A stretch of 64,000 nucleotides of DNA from the NCBI RefSeq assembly GCF_902859945.1, contig NZ_CADIKL010000001.1, positions 310,001-374,000 on the forward strand. The letters are read 5' to 3'. Both the position numbers and the translations under genes were made by a program. Numbering within the stretch: position 1 is the stretch's first letter; the number at the start of each line of letters is the position of its first letter. Below, in pieces: positions 8,869-17,751 of this stretch. The notes below the pieces were generated by a model. That model saw only the letters and a program-made list of their open reading frames with translations, was not told the DNA's origin and did not search any database. This DNA comes from Paraburkholderia caffeinitolerans (GTDB lineage Bacteria; Pseudomonadota; Gammaproteobacteria; Burkholderiales; Burkholderiaceae).

Positions 8869-9291
8869 GTGTCCGATTTTCATCACGCTGACGAACCTGA
8901 GATCCCACTGCTGAACGACGCGCTCGTGCAGGGCAACCTGTTGCGCGGTCGTCATGGGTCGCCGTTCGAGACCGTGTCGGCCCAGGCGTCCACATCTGAG
9001 CCGAGTGCTGGCGTGTCCGCTGGAGTCTCCGATAGCCCGCTTCCTCCGGATGCGGAAGCGCTCGTCGAGCGGCTGAGCGGAAGGGCCATGAGCTGGCTCA
9101 CGGGAGACGGGCGTGGAGTGATCGAGGCGCGCTGCGCCGCGGCGATGCAGGAGCACGCGCACTGGATCGTCGGGCAGGTGTCGCGCGAAATCGGTCTCGC
9201 GCTCGAAGCTGAACTGAGGGGCTGGGTGAAGGCTGCGGTGCGCGAGGAGCTGGCCGCGCGCGCGGCGCAATCGACGCCGCCGGAGGCTTGA
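8869..9291 (+). CDS. Small acidic protein, DUF2486-like
   Basis: This 140-residue protein has no assigned function. The N-terminus (MSDFHHADEPEIPLLNDALV) resembles the Burkholderia-restricted DUF2486 family, whose members often follow holC; this is recollection, not a search. The middle is Ser/Ala/Pro-rich and probably disordered. The C-terminal half (about residues 65-135) is predicted mostly helical, with a run IVGQVSREIGLALEAELRGW. No signal peptide or membrane segment is seen. An AGAGGAG-type site precedes the start, which is GTG at 8869. It lies 62 bp after holC on the same strand. Confidence 0.7.
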   Translation: MSDFHHADEPEIPLLNDALVQGNLLRGRHGSPFETVSAQASTSEPSAGVSAGVSDSPLPPDAEALVERLSGRAMSWLTGDGRGVIEARCAAAMQEHAHWIVGQVSREIGLALEAELRGWVKAAVREELAARAAQSTPPEA

Positions 9292-9345
9292 AGCGGGTTC
9301 GAGGTTGGTTTGACGCGGGCGGTGCCGCCCGCACGCCTGTCCGGG

Positions 9346-9705
9346 TTATTTCAGCGTGAGGATCCAGTTCGCGAGCGAGGTCGCCTGGGCGGAAGTCAAT
9401 TGGGTGTTCGCAGGCATGGGCACCGAGCCCCACACGCCGTTGCTGCCTTCCAGGATCTTGTGCGCGAGATAGTTCTGCGCGTCGGGCTTGTCCGCGTATT
9501 TCGCTGCGACGGCGTGCAACGCGGGGCCCATGAAGGTGCGCGTCACCGAATGGCAGCTCATGCAGTTCTGCTGTTGCGCGAGTGCGAGCCCGCTTGGGCT
9601 CGGGCCGTTCTGTGCGTGGGCGCTCGTCGTGGCTAGCGCCAATGCCAGCGCCAGCGCGGCAGCGGGCGTCGCTGTGTCGTTCTTCGTTTGCGACTTCAGT
9701 TTCAT
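9346..9705 (-). CDS. Periplasmic class I cytochrome c (c551/c552-like)
   Basis: This is a small soluble electron carrier. The 119-residue precursor starts MKLKSQTKND at the ATG preceded by GGAG, rather than the longer open frame. It has an Ala/Leu-rich signal peptide probably cleaved after AHA (residue 31), and one haem-binding CMSCH motif at residues 48-52. A later methionine in VPMP is the likely axial ligand. Size and motif order match short cytochromes c551/c552 that donate electrons to terminal oxidases or peroxidases. A TATAAT-like element lies at about 9746-9751 upstream on the minus strand. The partner is not identifiable from context. Confidence 0.9.
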   Translation of the reverse strand: MKLKSQTKNDTATPAAALALALALATTSAHAQNGPSPSGLALAQQQNCMSCHSVTRTFMGPALHAVAAKYADKPDAQNYLAHKILEGSNGVWGSVPMPANTQLTSAQATSLANWILTLK

Positions 9706-9751
9706 ACTGGTCTCCGCCAGCTTGGTCGCCGGCTGCGTCGTCGCATTATAA

Positions 9752-9783
9752 GAGCAAAGGGCGCACGGTCTGTGCGCCCTTCT
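9752..9783 (-). terminator. Terminator downstream of ilvD
   Basis: A 10-bp perfect stem (9757-9766 with 9772-9781) with a 5-nt loop lies between the ilvD stop and the cytochrome start, both on the minus strand. On that strand the stem is followed by TTTGCTCTT. It separates ilvD transcription from the cytochrome gene. Confidence 0.75.
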
Positions 9784-9846
9784 TGTTGCCTCCACGAGGC
9801 CTTCACGCTGCCTTGATTTTCCGCCTGCCAGAAGATCTGGAGATTC

Positions 9847-11520
9847 TCAGCCCGTGACCGCGCCCTTGTTCGCCGGACGCGCCAGAGCCGCGTATTTCGC
9901 GAGCACGCCCCGCGTGTAGCGCGGCGCCGGCTGCTTCCAGGCCGCGCGGCGGCGTGCGAGTTCGGCGTCGTCGATATTCAATTGCAGCAGTAGCTGGTGC
10001 GCATCGATGGTGATCGAATCGCCCTCCTGCACGAGTGCGATGGCTCCGCCTTCGAACGCTTCGGGCGCAACGTGGCCGACCACCATGCCCCACGTGCCGC
10101 CCGAGAAGCGGCCGTCGGTGATGAGGCCCACGGATTCGCCGAGCCCCTTGCCGATGATCGCCGAGGTGGGCGCGAGCATCTCCGGCATGCCCGGACCACC
10201 CTTCGGTCCGAGGTAGCGCAGCACGACCACATCGCCGGCCTTGATCTTGTCGGCGAGGATCGCTTCCATTGCGCTTTGTTCGTCGTCGAACACGCGTGCC
10301 GGGCCCGTGATCACGGGGTTTTTCAGGCCCGTGATCTTGGCGACAGCGCCCTCGGTCGCGAGGTTGCCCTTGAGGATCGCGAGGTGGCCTTCCTTATACA
10401 GCGCCTGGTCGATGGGGAAGATCACCTTTTGATCGGCGCGTGGCTTCGATGGTATGTCCTTCAGTTCTTCGGCGATGGTCTTGCCCGTGATGGTCATGCA
10501 GTCGCCGTGCAACAGGCCTGCATCGAGCAGGATCTTGAGCACCTGGGGAATGCCGCCGGCCTTGTGCAGGTCGGTCGCCACATACTGACCCGAAGGCTTC
10601 AGATCGCAGATCACCGGCACTTTCTTGCGCATGCGCTCGAAGTCGTCGATGCTCCAGTCGATTTCCGCGGCGTGCGCGATGGCAAGATAGTGCAGCACCG
10701 CGTTGGTCGAGCCGCCGGTGGCCATGATCAGCGCCACGGCGTTCTCGATCGACTTCTTCGTGATGATGTCGCGCGGCTTGAGATCCTTCTTGACCGCTTC
10801 GACGAGCACGCGCGCCGACTCGGCGGCCGAGTCGACCTTCTCTTCGTCGGGGTTGGCCATCGTCGACGAATACAGCAGCGACATGCCGAGCGCCTCGAAC
10901 GACGAACTCATCGTGTTGGCCGTGTACATGCCGCCGCACGAACCCGTGGACGGGCACGCGTTTTTCTCGACGCCTTCGAAGTCCTCTTCGGTCATGCGGC
11001 CCGCCGTGAACTCGCCCACCGCCTCGAACGCCGACACGATGGTCAGATCCTTACCCTTCCAGTTGCCGGGGCGGATCGTGCCGCCGTACACGTAGATGCC
11101 GGGCACATTGATGCGCGCAAGCGCGATCATGCCGCCGGGCATGTTCTTGTCGCAGCCGCCGATCACGACCACGCCGTCCATCCACTGACCCTGCACGCAG
11201 GTCTCGATGCAGTCGGCAATCACTTCGCGCGAGACGAGCGAGTACTTCATGCCTTCGGTGCCCATCGACATGCCGTCCGAAATCGTGGGCGTGCCGAAGA
11301 TCTGCGGGTTGGCGTCCGCGCCCTTGACGGCGGCGATGGCAGCGTCCGCGAGGCGCTGCAGGCCCGCGTTGCACGGCGTGATGGTCGAGTGGCCATTGGC
11401 GATGCCGATCATCGGCTTGTCGAAGTCGGCTTTTTCGTAGCCGAGCGCGTAATACATCGACCGGTTCGGCGAGCGGGCGACGCCTTGCGTAATGTGCTTC
11501 GAACGACGGTTGTAGGCCAT
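9847..11520 (-). CDS. ilvD: Dihydroxy-acid dehydratase
   Basis: IlvD dehydrates 2,3-dihydroxy-isovalerate and the methylvalerate analogue to the keto acids that give valine, isoleucine, leucine and pantothenate. The 557-residue protein is of the shorter IlvD/Edd subclass. Cluster cysteines are visible in [20 protein letters not shown] and [16 protein letters not shown], and the C-terminus has [19 protein letters not shown]. The start [20 protein letters not shown] is typical. It is divergent from a LysR regulator across 204 bp, so regulation by that protein is plausible but unproven. Confidence 0.96.
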   Translation of the reverse strand: MAYNRRSKHITQGVARSPNRSMYYALGYEKADFDKPMIGIANGHSTITPCNAGLQRLADAAIAAVKGADANPQIFGTPTISDGMSMGTEGMKYSLVSREVIADCIETCVQGQWMDGVVVIGGCDKNMPGGMIALARINVPGIYVYGGTIRPGNWKGKDLTIVSAFEAVGEFTAGRMTEEDFEGVEKNACPSTGSCGGMYTANTMSSSFEALGMSLLYSSTMANPDEEKVDSAAESARVLVEAVKKDLKPRDIITKKSIENAVALIMATGGSTNAVLHYLAIAHAAEIDWSIDDFERMRKKVPVICDLKPSGQYVATDLHKAGGIPQVLKILLDAGLLHGDCMTITGKTIAEELKDIPSKPRADQKVIFPIDQALYKEGHLAILKGNLATEGAVAKITGLKNPVITGPARVFDDEQSAMEAILADKIKAGDVVVLRYLGPKGGPGMPEMLAPTSAIIGKGLGESVGLITDGRFSGGTWGMVVGHVAPEAFEGGAIALVQEGDSITIDAHQLLLQLNIDDAELARRRAAWKQPAPRYTRGVLAKYAALARPANKGAVTG

Positions 11521-11724
11521 GGGGGCGCTCCGTGAAAGGTGTCTCGATCTTGTTCGGTTGCCGGATTCGAGGGGCTCGAGGAGGAATGCGCCGGCATGTG
11601 CGAAAAAGAATGGAGTTTCGCGAGCACAATGTCCAATATATTATTCTTGGTCTACTGAGTCGAAAAAAGAATCACAGCGAGAATCCAGCGAGAATCACAG
11701 CCCGCGTTTTTCGCGCTTTTCACC

Positions 11725-12738
11725 ATGAGTTCGACGATTCCCGATCTGCGCCAATTGCGCTACTTCGTGGCCGTGGCCGAGGAGCAGCATTTCGGCCGCG
11801 CGGCGGCGCGCCTTTCGATGACGCAACCACCGCTTTCACAGGCCATTCGCGCGTTGGAGGAGACGCTTGGCGTCGAGCTCTTCGCGCGCACGCGCCGCTC
11901 GGTGGAATTGACGGCCGTGGGCGCCGACCTGCTGCCCGAGGTCCGGCGCCTGCTCGCCGCGGCGCAGGCGCTGCGCCCGCTCGCGCAGAGTCTCGCGCGC
12001 GGCGAGGCGGGTGTACTGGCGCTGGCCTTCGTCTCGACCGCCGATTACGGGCTGTTGCCACTGCTGCTGCACGATTTCGGCGCGCGCCACCCGCGTGTGC
12101 GCCTGCAGCTCGCAGAGGCCACGAGCGACGTGCAGATCGACGAACTGGTGGCGGGCCGTATCGACGCGGGCCTCGTGATCGCGCCCTTGCCGCCGCGTCA
12201 CGCGGCGCAGCTCGCGTATCTGCCGGTCGCGCGCGAGCCGCTCGTGGTGGCCATGCCGGCCGAGCTCGCGGCGCGCACGGGGAGTCCGCGCGGCCTCGAT
12301 GAGTTGGCCACCGAGTTGGCCACTGAATTGCCCACTGAGCTGGCCGCGCAGGGCTGGTGCGAGACGCCCGTGAGCCTCGCCGATCTCGCCGATATCCCCC
12401 TCGTGGTGTTTCCGCGCCATCTGGCCCCGGGCTTTTACGACACCATCATGGATTGTTACGGCGCCGCCGGTCTTGCGCCGCGCGTGGGTCAGGAGGCGAT
12501 CCAGATGCAGACGATCGTGAGCCTTGTCTCTGCGGGAATGGGCATTGCGCTCGTGCCGCAGTCGCTGCGCCATTTGCGGCGCACGGGCGTGGTCTACCGG
12601 CCGCTGGCCGAAGCCGCGCCGACCATCGAAACGGGTCTCGTCTGGCGCGCCGAGGAGGTGAGTCCGGTGCTGGCGGCGTTCATCGAAATCGTTCGCGCGC
12701 ATGCGGCCACGGCGGGCCGGCCTGCGAAGCCGCAGTGA
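11725..12738 (+). CDS. LysR-family transcriptional regulator divergent from ilvD
   Basis: A LysR-type regulator of 337 residues. The N-terminal winged helix-turn-helix is at about residues 1-65 (LRQLRYFVAVAEEQHFGRAA, then LSQAIRALEETLGVELFART), followed by a periplasmic-binding-protein-like effector domain. An internal repeat in the effector domain, ELATELATELPTELA (near 12301-12345), comes from four degenerate 12-bp DNA units and lengthens a loop. Divergence from ilvD suggests control of that gene, possibly with a branched-chain intermediate as effector. That is inference, since LysR effectors cannot be read from sequence. The intergenic region is unusually AT-rich around 11634-11645. Confidence 0.9.
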   Translation: MSSTIPDLRQLRYFVAVAEEQHFGRAAARLSMTQPPLSQAIRALEETLGVELFARTRRSVELTAVGADLLPEVRRLLAAAQALRPLAQSLARGEAGVLALAFVSTADYGLLPLLLHDFGARHPRVRLQLAEATSDVQIDELVAGRIDAGLVIAPLPPRHAAQLAYLPVAREPLVVAMPAELAARTGSPRGLDELATELATELPTELAAQGWCETPVSLADLADIPLVVFPRHLAPGFYDTIMDCYGAAGLAPRVGQEAIQMQTIVSLVSAGMGIALVPQSLRHLRRTGVVYRPLAEAAPTIETGLVWRAEEVSPVLAAFIEIVRAHAATAGRPAKPQ

Positions 12739-12922
12739 GCCGCAGTGAGCCGTGCCGGGGGTGCGTTTTGGTTCATGCTGGCCCGTCTCGGCGATAATGT
12801 GTCGCCGCAGCACGCGATGCGAACTGTGCCGCTTTGAAAACGTCCAACGCACCGTCGCGCATTTTGTGCCGATTTTTACAACTCGATTTCAAACCTCACC
12901 GCCGACAAGCACTGATTCCACG

Positions 12923-13837
12923 ATGCTCATCCATCCGAATTTCGACCCCATTGCCATTCATCTGGGGCCGCTCGCCGTGCGCTGGTACGGCCTCATGTAT
13001 CTCGTCGGCTTCATCCTCGCGATCGTGATCGGCCGCCTGCGCCTGCGTCTGCCGTACGTGGCCGCGCAGGGCTGGACCGTCAAGGACATCGACGACATGC
13101 TGTTTTACGGCGTGCTCGGCACGGTGCTCGGCGGGCGCCTCGGCTATGTCGTGTTCTACAAGGCGAGCTGGTACTTCGCGCATCCGCTCGACATCTTCAA
13201 GGTGTGGGAAGGCGGCATGTCGTTTCATGGCGGCTTTCTCGGCGTGACCTTCGCGATGGTCCTGTTCGCGTGGCAGCGCGGGCGCACCTGGCTGCAGGTC
13301 ACCGACTTCGTCGCGCCGATGGTGCCCACGGGTCTCGCCGCAGGCCGTCTTGGCAACTTCATCAATGGTGAGCTGTGGGGCCGCGTGACCTCGCCGGACG
13401 CGCCGTGGGCCATGATGTTCCCGGGCGCGGCCAACGACGACGCCGCGTGGCTTGCCGCGCATCCGCAACAGGCCGCGCAGTGGCATTTGAACGATGTGTT
13501 CGCGCAATATCATTTGCTGCCGCGCCATCCGTCCGAGCTCTATGAAATCGCACTCGAAGGCATTGCGCTCTTCATCGTGCTGATCCTGTTCTCGCGCAAG
13601 CAGCGTCCCGTGGGCGCGATCTCGGCGATGTTCCTGATCGGCTATGGTCTCGCGCGCTTCACCGTGGAGTTCGCCCGCGAGCCCGACGATTTCCTCGGTT
13701 TGCTCGCGTTGGGCTTTTCGATGGGGCAGTGGCTCTCGCTGCCGATGATCGTCGCGGGCGTGCTGATGATGATCTGGGCGTATCGCCGCGCCAAACGCAA
13801 CAACGGTGCGCAGCAAGCCGTGAGTGCCAGGAGCTGA
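12923..13837 (+). CDS. lgt: Prolipoprotein diacylglyceryl transferase
   Basis: Lgt transfers diacylglycerol from phosphatidylglycerol to the lipobox cysteine of prolipoproteins in the inner membrane. The start at 12923 ([20 protein letters not shown]) gives a normal 304-residue protein; the frame is open further upstream but lacks family similarity. It has about seven membrane segments, the HGGFLG motif, the Lgt signature [14 protein letters not shown], and [14 protein letters not shown] near the C-terminus. It stands alone, with a strong terminator after it. Lipoproteins in this window (40061 and 42367) would be substrates. Confidence 0.96.
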   Translation: MLIHPNFDPIAIHLGPLAVRWYGLMYLVGFILAIVIGRLRLRLPYVAAQGWTVKDIDDMLFYGVLGTVLGGRLGYVVFYKASWYFAHPLDIFKVWEGGMSFHGGFLGVTFAMVLFAWQRGRTWLQVTDFVAPMVPTGLAAGRLGNFINGELWGRVTSPDAPWAMMFPGAANDDAAWLAAHPQQAAQWHLNDVFAQYHLLPRHPSELYEIALEGIALFIVLILFSRKQRPVGAISAMFLIGYGLARFTVEFAREPDDFLGLLALGFSMGQWLSLPMIVAGVLMMIWAYRRAKRNNGAQQAVSARS

Positions 13838-13879
13838 TGCCGCGGTTGATTCGTTTCTCTCTGTACTGAACGCACCATG

Positions 13880-13914
13880 AAAAAAGCCACGGTTTTGCCG
13901 TGGCTTTTTTTTGC
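13880..13914 (+). terminator. Strong bidirectional terminator after lgt
   Basis: A GCCACGG/CCGTGGC stem with a TTTTG loop is flanked by A6 on the left and T8 on the right. It can end lgt on the plus strand and the convergent SIMPL-protein gene on the minus strand. Confidence 0.9.
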
Positions 13915-13930
13915 ATGCGCGATGCGCGCG

Positions 13931-14656
13931 TTACTTCATCTGCACCGAGCCCGACACATTGACGGTCACCGTGGACGTGCCGCCTTCGAGCGGCATCGGC
14001 GGTGCGGCCTTCGCGTCGGCCGACATGGCGCGCGCGCTCATCATCATCATCGGACGCGGCATCACGCCTTGATGGCCCACGTTCACGTCGCGGACCGTGT
14101 AGCTGCTATAGCCGAATGCGCGCGCATTCGCGGCGGCCTGATCGCGGAACGAAGCGATCGCCTGGCCCGAGAGCTTCTGCTCGGCGGCGCGCTGGGCTTC
14201 GGGCGAGAGCGAGAACTGCACATTGCCCACCTGCATCACCGTAGCGATATCGCCGGCGAGTTTCGAGGCGGCGGCGAAGTCGTGCGATTCGAGCACGACT
14301 TCCGTGCGGCCGCGCCATGCCGAAATGCGCCCGTCGCGATCGGTCGACGGATAGATCGAGAATTGGCCCGAGCGTGCGGTCACGCCCGCGACGCCCTTGG
14401 CTTTTTGCAGCGCCTGGTCGGCGCGCTGATTGAGCGTGGCCGTGAGCGATGCGGGGTCCTTCGCTTCCTGCTCGTAGAACAACGTGATCGTGACGACGTC
14501 CTGCGGGACTTCGGCGCTTGCCTGGGCGGAAAGCGAGAGCACGCCGGCCGGTTGATAGCGCGCATCGCTCTGCGCGAATGCGGCGCCCGGTGCGATGGCA
14601 AGCGGCACAGCGGCAACGAGAGCAGCGGCGAGCGTGACGACAGTTTTTCTCTTCAT
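13931..14656 (-). CDS. SIMPL-domain (DUF541) periplasmic protein
   Basis: The 241-residue precursor starts MKRKTVVTLAAALVAAVPLA, preceded by AGGAG, and has a clear Sec signal peptide ending around AFAQ. The mature part matches the SIMPL/DUF541 family (E. coli YggE type): GVLSLSAQASAEVPQDVVTI at the start and a C-terminal TSTVTVNVSGSVQMK strand. Family members form periplasmic ring-like oligomers and have been linked to oxidative-stress defence, but the biochemical role is unclear. The longer open frame starting at 14767 is not needed. It is monocistronic between the lgt terminator and the EVE gene. Confidence 0.88.
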   Translation of the reverse strand: MKRKTVVTLAAALVAAVPLAIAPGAAFAQSDARYQPAGVLSLSAQASAEVPQDVVTITLFYEQEAKDPASLTATLNQRADQALQKAKGVAGVTARSGQFSIYPSTDRDGRISAWRGRTEVVLESHDFAAASKLAGDIATVMQVGNVQFSLSPEAQRAAEQKLSGQAIASFRDQAAANARAFGYSSYTVRDVNVGHQGVMPRPMMMMSARAMSADAKAAPPMPLEGGTSTVTVNVSGSVQMK

Positions 14657-14813
14657 ATTTGGACTCCTGGCAGAACAGATTCGCAAACGGCGCGTGCGTG
14701 CCGTTTGCGTGTTCATTAGGCGGGGTGGGCCGCGCAGGGTTCCCGCCGGAGCGGGGGAGCTTTGCAATCTTTAAAGATTGGCGGCGCGCGCATGCCAAAG
14801 CTTACGCTGCGAC

Positions 14814-15272
14814 TTACATCAGCCGCTTGGTGATGAAGTCCCATTCGGCCTTGGAGACCGGCGTGATGGACAGACGATTGCCCTTGGCGAGCACGCGCAT
14901 GTCGGCGAGTTCTTCGTGCTCGCGCAGCGCGGCGAGTGCAATAAGTGGGCACTTCTTCTTGAACACGACGTCGACGAGCATCCAGCGCGGCGTTTCCTGC
15001 GTGGATTTCGCGTCGTAGTAAGGGCTTTTCGGATCGAATTGCGTGGGATCGGGATACGGCGTGGACGAGACTTGCGCGAGGCCCGCAATGCCAGGCTCGG
15101 GGCAGCTCGAATGATAGAAGAGCACGCCGTCGCCAACCTGCATGGTGTCGCGCATGAAATTGCGCGCCTGATAGTTGCGCACGCCGGTCCATGGCAGCGT
15201 GTGCTGCGGGGCGTTCGCGAGATCGTCGATGCTTGCTTCGTCGGGTTCGGACTTCATCAGCCAGTAGCGCAT
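14814..15272 (-). CDS. EVE-domain protein
   Basis: The 152-residue protein begins MRYWLMKSEPDEASIDDL and contains the EVE-domain hallmarks WTGVRNYQARNFMRDTMQVG and GDGVLFYHSS. EVE is a PUA-like fold thought to bind modified nucleotides in RNA or DNA. It spans the entire protein, so this is the stand-alone form usually seen as a housekeeping gene rather than the fused defence-associated form. It lies just downstream of the 6S RNA gene, with zapA beyond, an arrangement common in betaproteobacteria. No catalytic function is inferred. Confidence 0.9.
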   Translation of the reverse strand: MRYWLMKSEPDEASIDDLANAPQHTLPWTGVRNYQARNFMRDTMQVGDGVLFYHSSCPEPGIAGLAQVSSTPYPDPTQFDPKSPYYDAKSTQETPRWMLVDVVFKKKCPLIALAALREHEELADMRVLAKGNRLSITPVSKAEWDFITKRLM

Positions 15273-15345
15273 GAGTCGAAGTAACGCGTCGAAAGTGGAG
15301 GGGGCGGCGCTCAGAAAACAGCACGCCAAGAGGGAAGCACAAAAG

Positions 15346-15379
15346 GAAAACGGCATCGGACGTGAGTCCGATGCCGTTT
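15346..15379 (-). terminator. Terminator of the 6S RNA transcript
   Basis: A perfect 14-bp stem (15348-15361 with 15366-15379) and a 4-nt loop. On the minus strand it is followed by TTTTCCTTTT. It begins just past the predicted 3' end of 6S RNA. Confidence 0.85.
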
Positions 15380-15384
15380 GAATA

Positions 15385-15562
15385 GGTCCCCGCCTTAGCC
15401 GCTAGGCCGGCATCCTGAACCGGAGGTTCAGAATTGGTCGCAGTTAGCAGCACTTCGGGTACATCAGACTAGTGACGCGCACACCCGTGCTACAAATTTC
15501 CGCAACCGTGCACATGGCATTGGTTCAAGGAATATATGACCTTGGCGAACCAGGCAGGGAAG
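15385..15562 (-). ncRNA. ssrS: 6S RNA
   Basis: No protein-coding frame fills this gap, and its minus strand has 6S RNA hallmarks. Near the 3' end there is a hairpin UGAACC-UCC-GGUUCA followed by GGAUGCCGGCCUAGCGGC, closely parallel to the conserved 3' part of enterobacterial 6S RNA. An 8-bp closing stem forms between the 5' TCCCTGCC (15553-15560) and the 3' GGCGGGGA (15387-15394). The length of about 178 nt is right, and a terminator follows at once. The genomic position, next to zapA, is the classic ssrS position. 6S RNA binds sigma-70 RNA polymerase in stationary phase. Ends are approximate to within several bases. Confidence 0.82.
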
Positions 15563-15660
15563 CTGACTAAACTGTTTGACGCTCTGCTGCTTGAAAACAT
15601 CTTGTGGACGTTTCCGTGAACATCACTGTAGCGCGATTTTAATCCATTATGTAGCGGGTT

Positions 15661-15975
15661 TTATTGAACACCGTACTGCTGGATGACTGCGCCAAGCTGC
15701 TCATTCATTTGGTGCATTGTACGACGGATTTCTTCCGCTGGGAATGCTTCGCCGTGCCGCACGCTGGTCTGCAAACGCAGCAATTCCGACGCGATCGAGA
15801 GCGCGGCCATCACGGCGATGCGGTCCGTGCCGCGCACGTTGCTGTGATTGCGGATCTTCGACATTTCCGCGTCCACGCGCGCCACGGCTTCGAGCAGCGC
15901 GCCTTCGGTTTCCGGCGAACAGGCGAGGCGATAGCTCTGGCCGAGAATCGTCGCTTCGATCTGCTTGGTCGTCAT
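15661..15975 (-). CDS. zapA: Cell division protein ZapA
   Basis: ZapA bundles FtsZ protofilaments at the division septum. The 104-residue protein begins MTTKQIEATILGQSYRLACS. It has the typical globular N-terminus with the RIAVMAALSIASELLRLQ helix, then a coiled-coil C-terminal tail. The frame is open upstream, but this ATG overlaps the stop of the preceding coiled-coil gene as ATGA, giving the natural start. Just downstream, on the same strand, lies the 6S RNA gene. Confidence 0.93.
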   Translation of the reverse strand: MTTKQIEATILGQSYRLACSPETEGALLEAVARVDAEMSKIRNHSNVRGTDRIAVMAALSIASELLRLQTSVRHGEAFPAEEIRRTMHQMNEQLGAVIQQYGVQ

Positions 15976-16325
15976 GCATTTTCTCCGTGGCGAGCCGCGT
16001 TGTCGTCGTCGGCGTTCTGCTGCGACGGCTCGAGCAAGTCGAGCTGGTTGTCGCGCTCCGCGCCCGTGCGGGCACGCGGCAGCTTTTCGAGGATTGCGTT
16101 CAGACGGACCTGGGCGTCGTCGATCTTGGCCGAGAGCCCATCGCGCTCGGCCTGCAGCGCGTTGCGCTCTTCGCGCACCTGTTCGAGTTCGGCGCGCGTT
16201 GCTTCGCATTGCGCCTGCAATTGCGCGAGTTGCTCTTCGAGTGCCACGCGTGCTTCATGATGGCGCTGATTAATCTCGATCAGCCGCCCGATGTTTTGTG
16301 AGAGTGTTTCGAGTTCGTTGAGCAT
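15972..16325 (-). CDS. ZapB-like coiled-coil protein
   Basis: A 117-residue protein, almost all coiled coil between about residues 5 and 80 (heptads in LEEQLAQLQAQCEATRAELE and onward), with an acidic hydrophilic tail. Its position immediately upstream of zapA, sharing an ATGA overlap, and its length suggest a ZapB-like division factor working with ZapA. Homology to E. coli ZapB itself cannot be shown from composition alone. No membrane segment or signal peptide is present. Confidence 0.7.
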   Translation of the reverse strand: MLNELETLSQNIGRLIEINQRHHEARVALEEQLAQLQAQCEATRAELEQVREERNALQAERDGLSAKIDDAQVRLNAILEKLPRARTGAERDNQLDLLEPSQQNADDDNAARHGENA

Positions 16326-16641
16326 CTGCTGCGTCCTCTAAAGACAGGCATTCTAGCGCGGATTGTCGCGTATTCCGACAACGGTGACGTTTCCAGACGT
16401 AACAGCATCGCTTCGTGTTGGCTTCTTGCAGTTTTTGAACCGCCATGTGCCGGCAGGCGACATTCAGGAACGCATTTTGCGCCGAGCGCGAGGCCGGCCC
16501 TCATATCGCGGCTGCCACCGCGTTTCGCGCAATAATGACGCATTCTTGACGCTCGCACGGGGCCCTCCTAAACTTGCCGGCCCCTGTTTCGCCCCTTGAC
16601 GATCGCGCGTGTCAGTGTCCCGAGATCGACCCCTTTCGACG

Positions 16642-17751
16642 ATGCGAACCGTCAACTCCGATAAATCGCGCAGCACGCCGGCGCCGGCCTTGCCGCGCGC
16701 TTCTGGCGCCAATGCGCTGCGTCGCACGATGAGTGCGCGCCGCGCGGCAGCGATCTGGTGTGTGCTTGCCGTGGCCGCGCTCGCGGTTTTCGTGGCGTCG
16801 CTCGCGATCGGCAGCGTGCCAGTGACGCTCGCACAGGCGCTGCATGCGCTCCTGCCCGCCACGCCGACACCCTCAACCACGCAGAACGCCAACGACATGG
16901 CGAGCGAAATCGTGCGCACGCTGCGCATGCCGCGCGCGCTAGGCGGCTTCGCGTGCGGCGCGCTGCTTGCGCTGGCCGGCGCGCTGCTTCAGGTGCTGTT
17001 GCGCAATCCGCTCGCCGAACCCTATGTGCTGGGCGTTTCGGGCGGCGCCGCCGCGTTCGCGCTGGTGGCGATGATCGCGGGCGCGGCGTGGTGGGTTGTG
17101 CAGACGAGCGCCTGTGCGGGGGCTTTCGTTTCGATCCTGCTCGTGCTCGGCCTCGCGCGCCGCGAGCTTTGGCGCGGCGAACCGCAGGACAGTTCTCCGC
17201 GTCTGCTGCTCACGGGCGCGGTGACGGCGGCGGGGTGGGGCGCGCTCATCACACTGCTGCTGACGCTCGCACCCGAAGCGAGCTTGCGCGGCATGCTGTT
17301 CTGGCTCACCGGCGACCTCAATGGCGCGGGCATGCCTTGGCCCGCGTTGATCGCGCTCGCGCTGGTGCTTGCATTCGGCGTGAGCGCCGCGCCGCGCTTG
17401 AACGTGCTGCTGCGCGGCGACGCGGCCGCCCAGGCGCTCGGCGTGCCGGTGCTGCGTTTGCGCGTGGGCGTGTATCTCGCAGCCTCGCTCGCGGCGGCGG
17501 CGGCCGTCACCACGGGAGGCACGATCGGCTTCGTCGGGCTCGTCGTGCCGCACATGTTGCGGCTCGCGTTCGGCAACGACCAGCGCATGCTCGTGCCCGC
17601 GGCCGCACTCGCGGGCGGCCTCGCGGTGATGGGTGCAGATCTCGTCGCGCGCACGATTGCCGCGCCCACGCAGCTGCCCGTGGGCGTCGTGACCGCGCTC
17701 GCGGGCGTGCCCGTGTTTCTGTGGATGCTGCTCAAAAGGCGTACGCCATGA
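16642..17751 (+). CDS. btuC: Cobalamin-type ABC transporter permease (FecCD/BtuC family)
   Basis: A FecCD-family permease with about ten membrane segments, taken as the vitamin B12 permease because five cobalamin genes follow. Motifs include RMPRALGGFACGALLALAGA, LRNPLAEPYVLGVSGGAA, and the late TIGFVGLVVPHMLRLAFG that contacts the ATPase. The start is uncertain: an upstream GTG (16609), this ATG (369 residues) and an ATG at 16729 (340 residues, closest to usual BtuC length) are all possible, and none has a strong ribosome site. The stop overlaps the ATPase gene as ATGA. Confidence 0.85.
   Translation: MRTVNSDKSRSTPAPALPRASGANALRRTMSARRAAAIWCVLAVAALAVFVASLAIGSVPVTLAQALHALLPATPTPSTTQNANDMASEIVRTLRMPRALGGFACGALLALAGALLQVLLRNPLAEPYVLGVSGGAAAFALVAMIAGAAWWVVQTSACAGAFVSILLVLGLARRELWRGEPQDSSPRLLLTGAVTAAGWGALITLLLTLAPEASLRGMLFWLTGDLNGAGMPWPALIALALVLAFGVSAAPRLNVLLRGDAAAQALGVPVLRLRVGVYLAASLAAAAAVTTGGTIGFVGLVVPHMLRLAFGNDQRMLVPAAALAGGLAVMGADLVARTIAAPTQLPVGVVTALAGVPVFLWMLLKRRTP

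Noticed and set aside
9314..9332. GC hairpin between the DUF2486-like gene and the cytochrome gene
   Set aside because: The stem is only 7 bp and has no T-tract on either strand; too weak for a terminator call.
16326..16608. Possible cobalamin riboswitch ahead of the btuC-type permease
   Set aside because: No convincing B12-box or surrounding conserved structure could be found by eye, only a loose GCCACCG.
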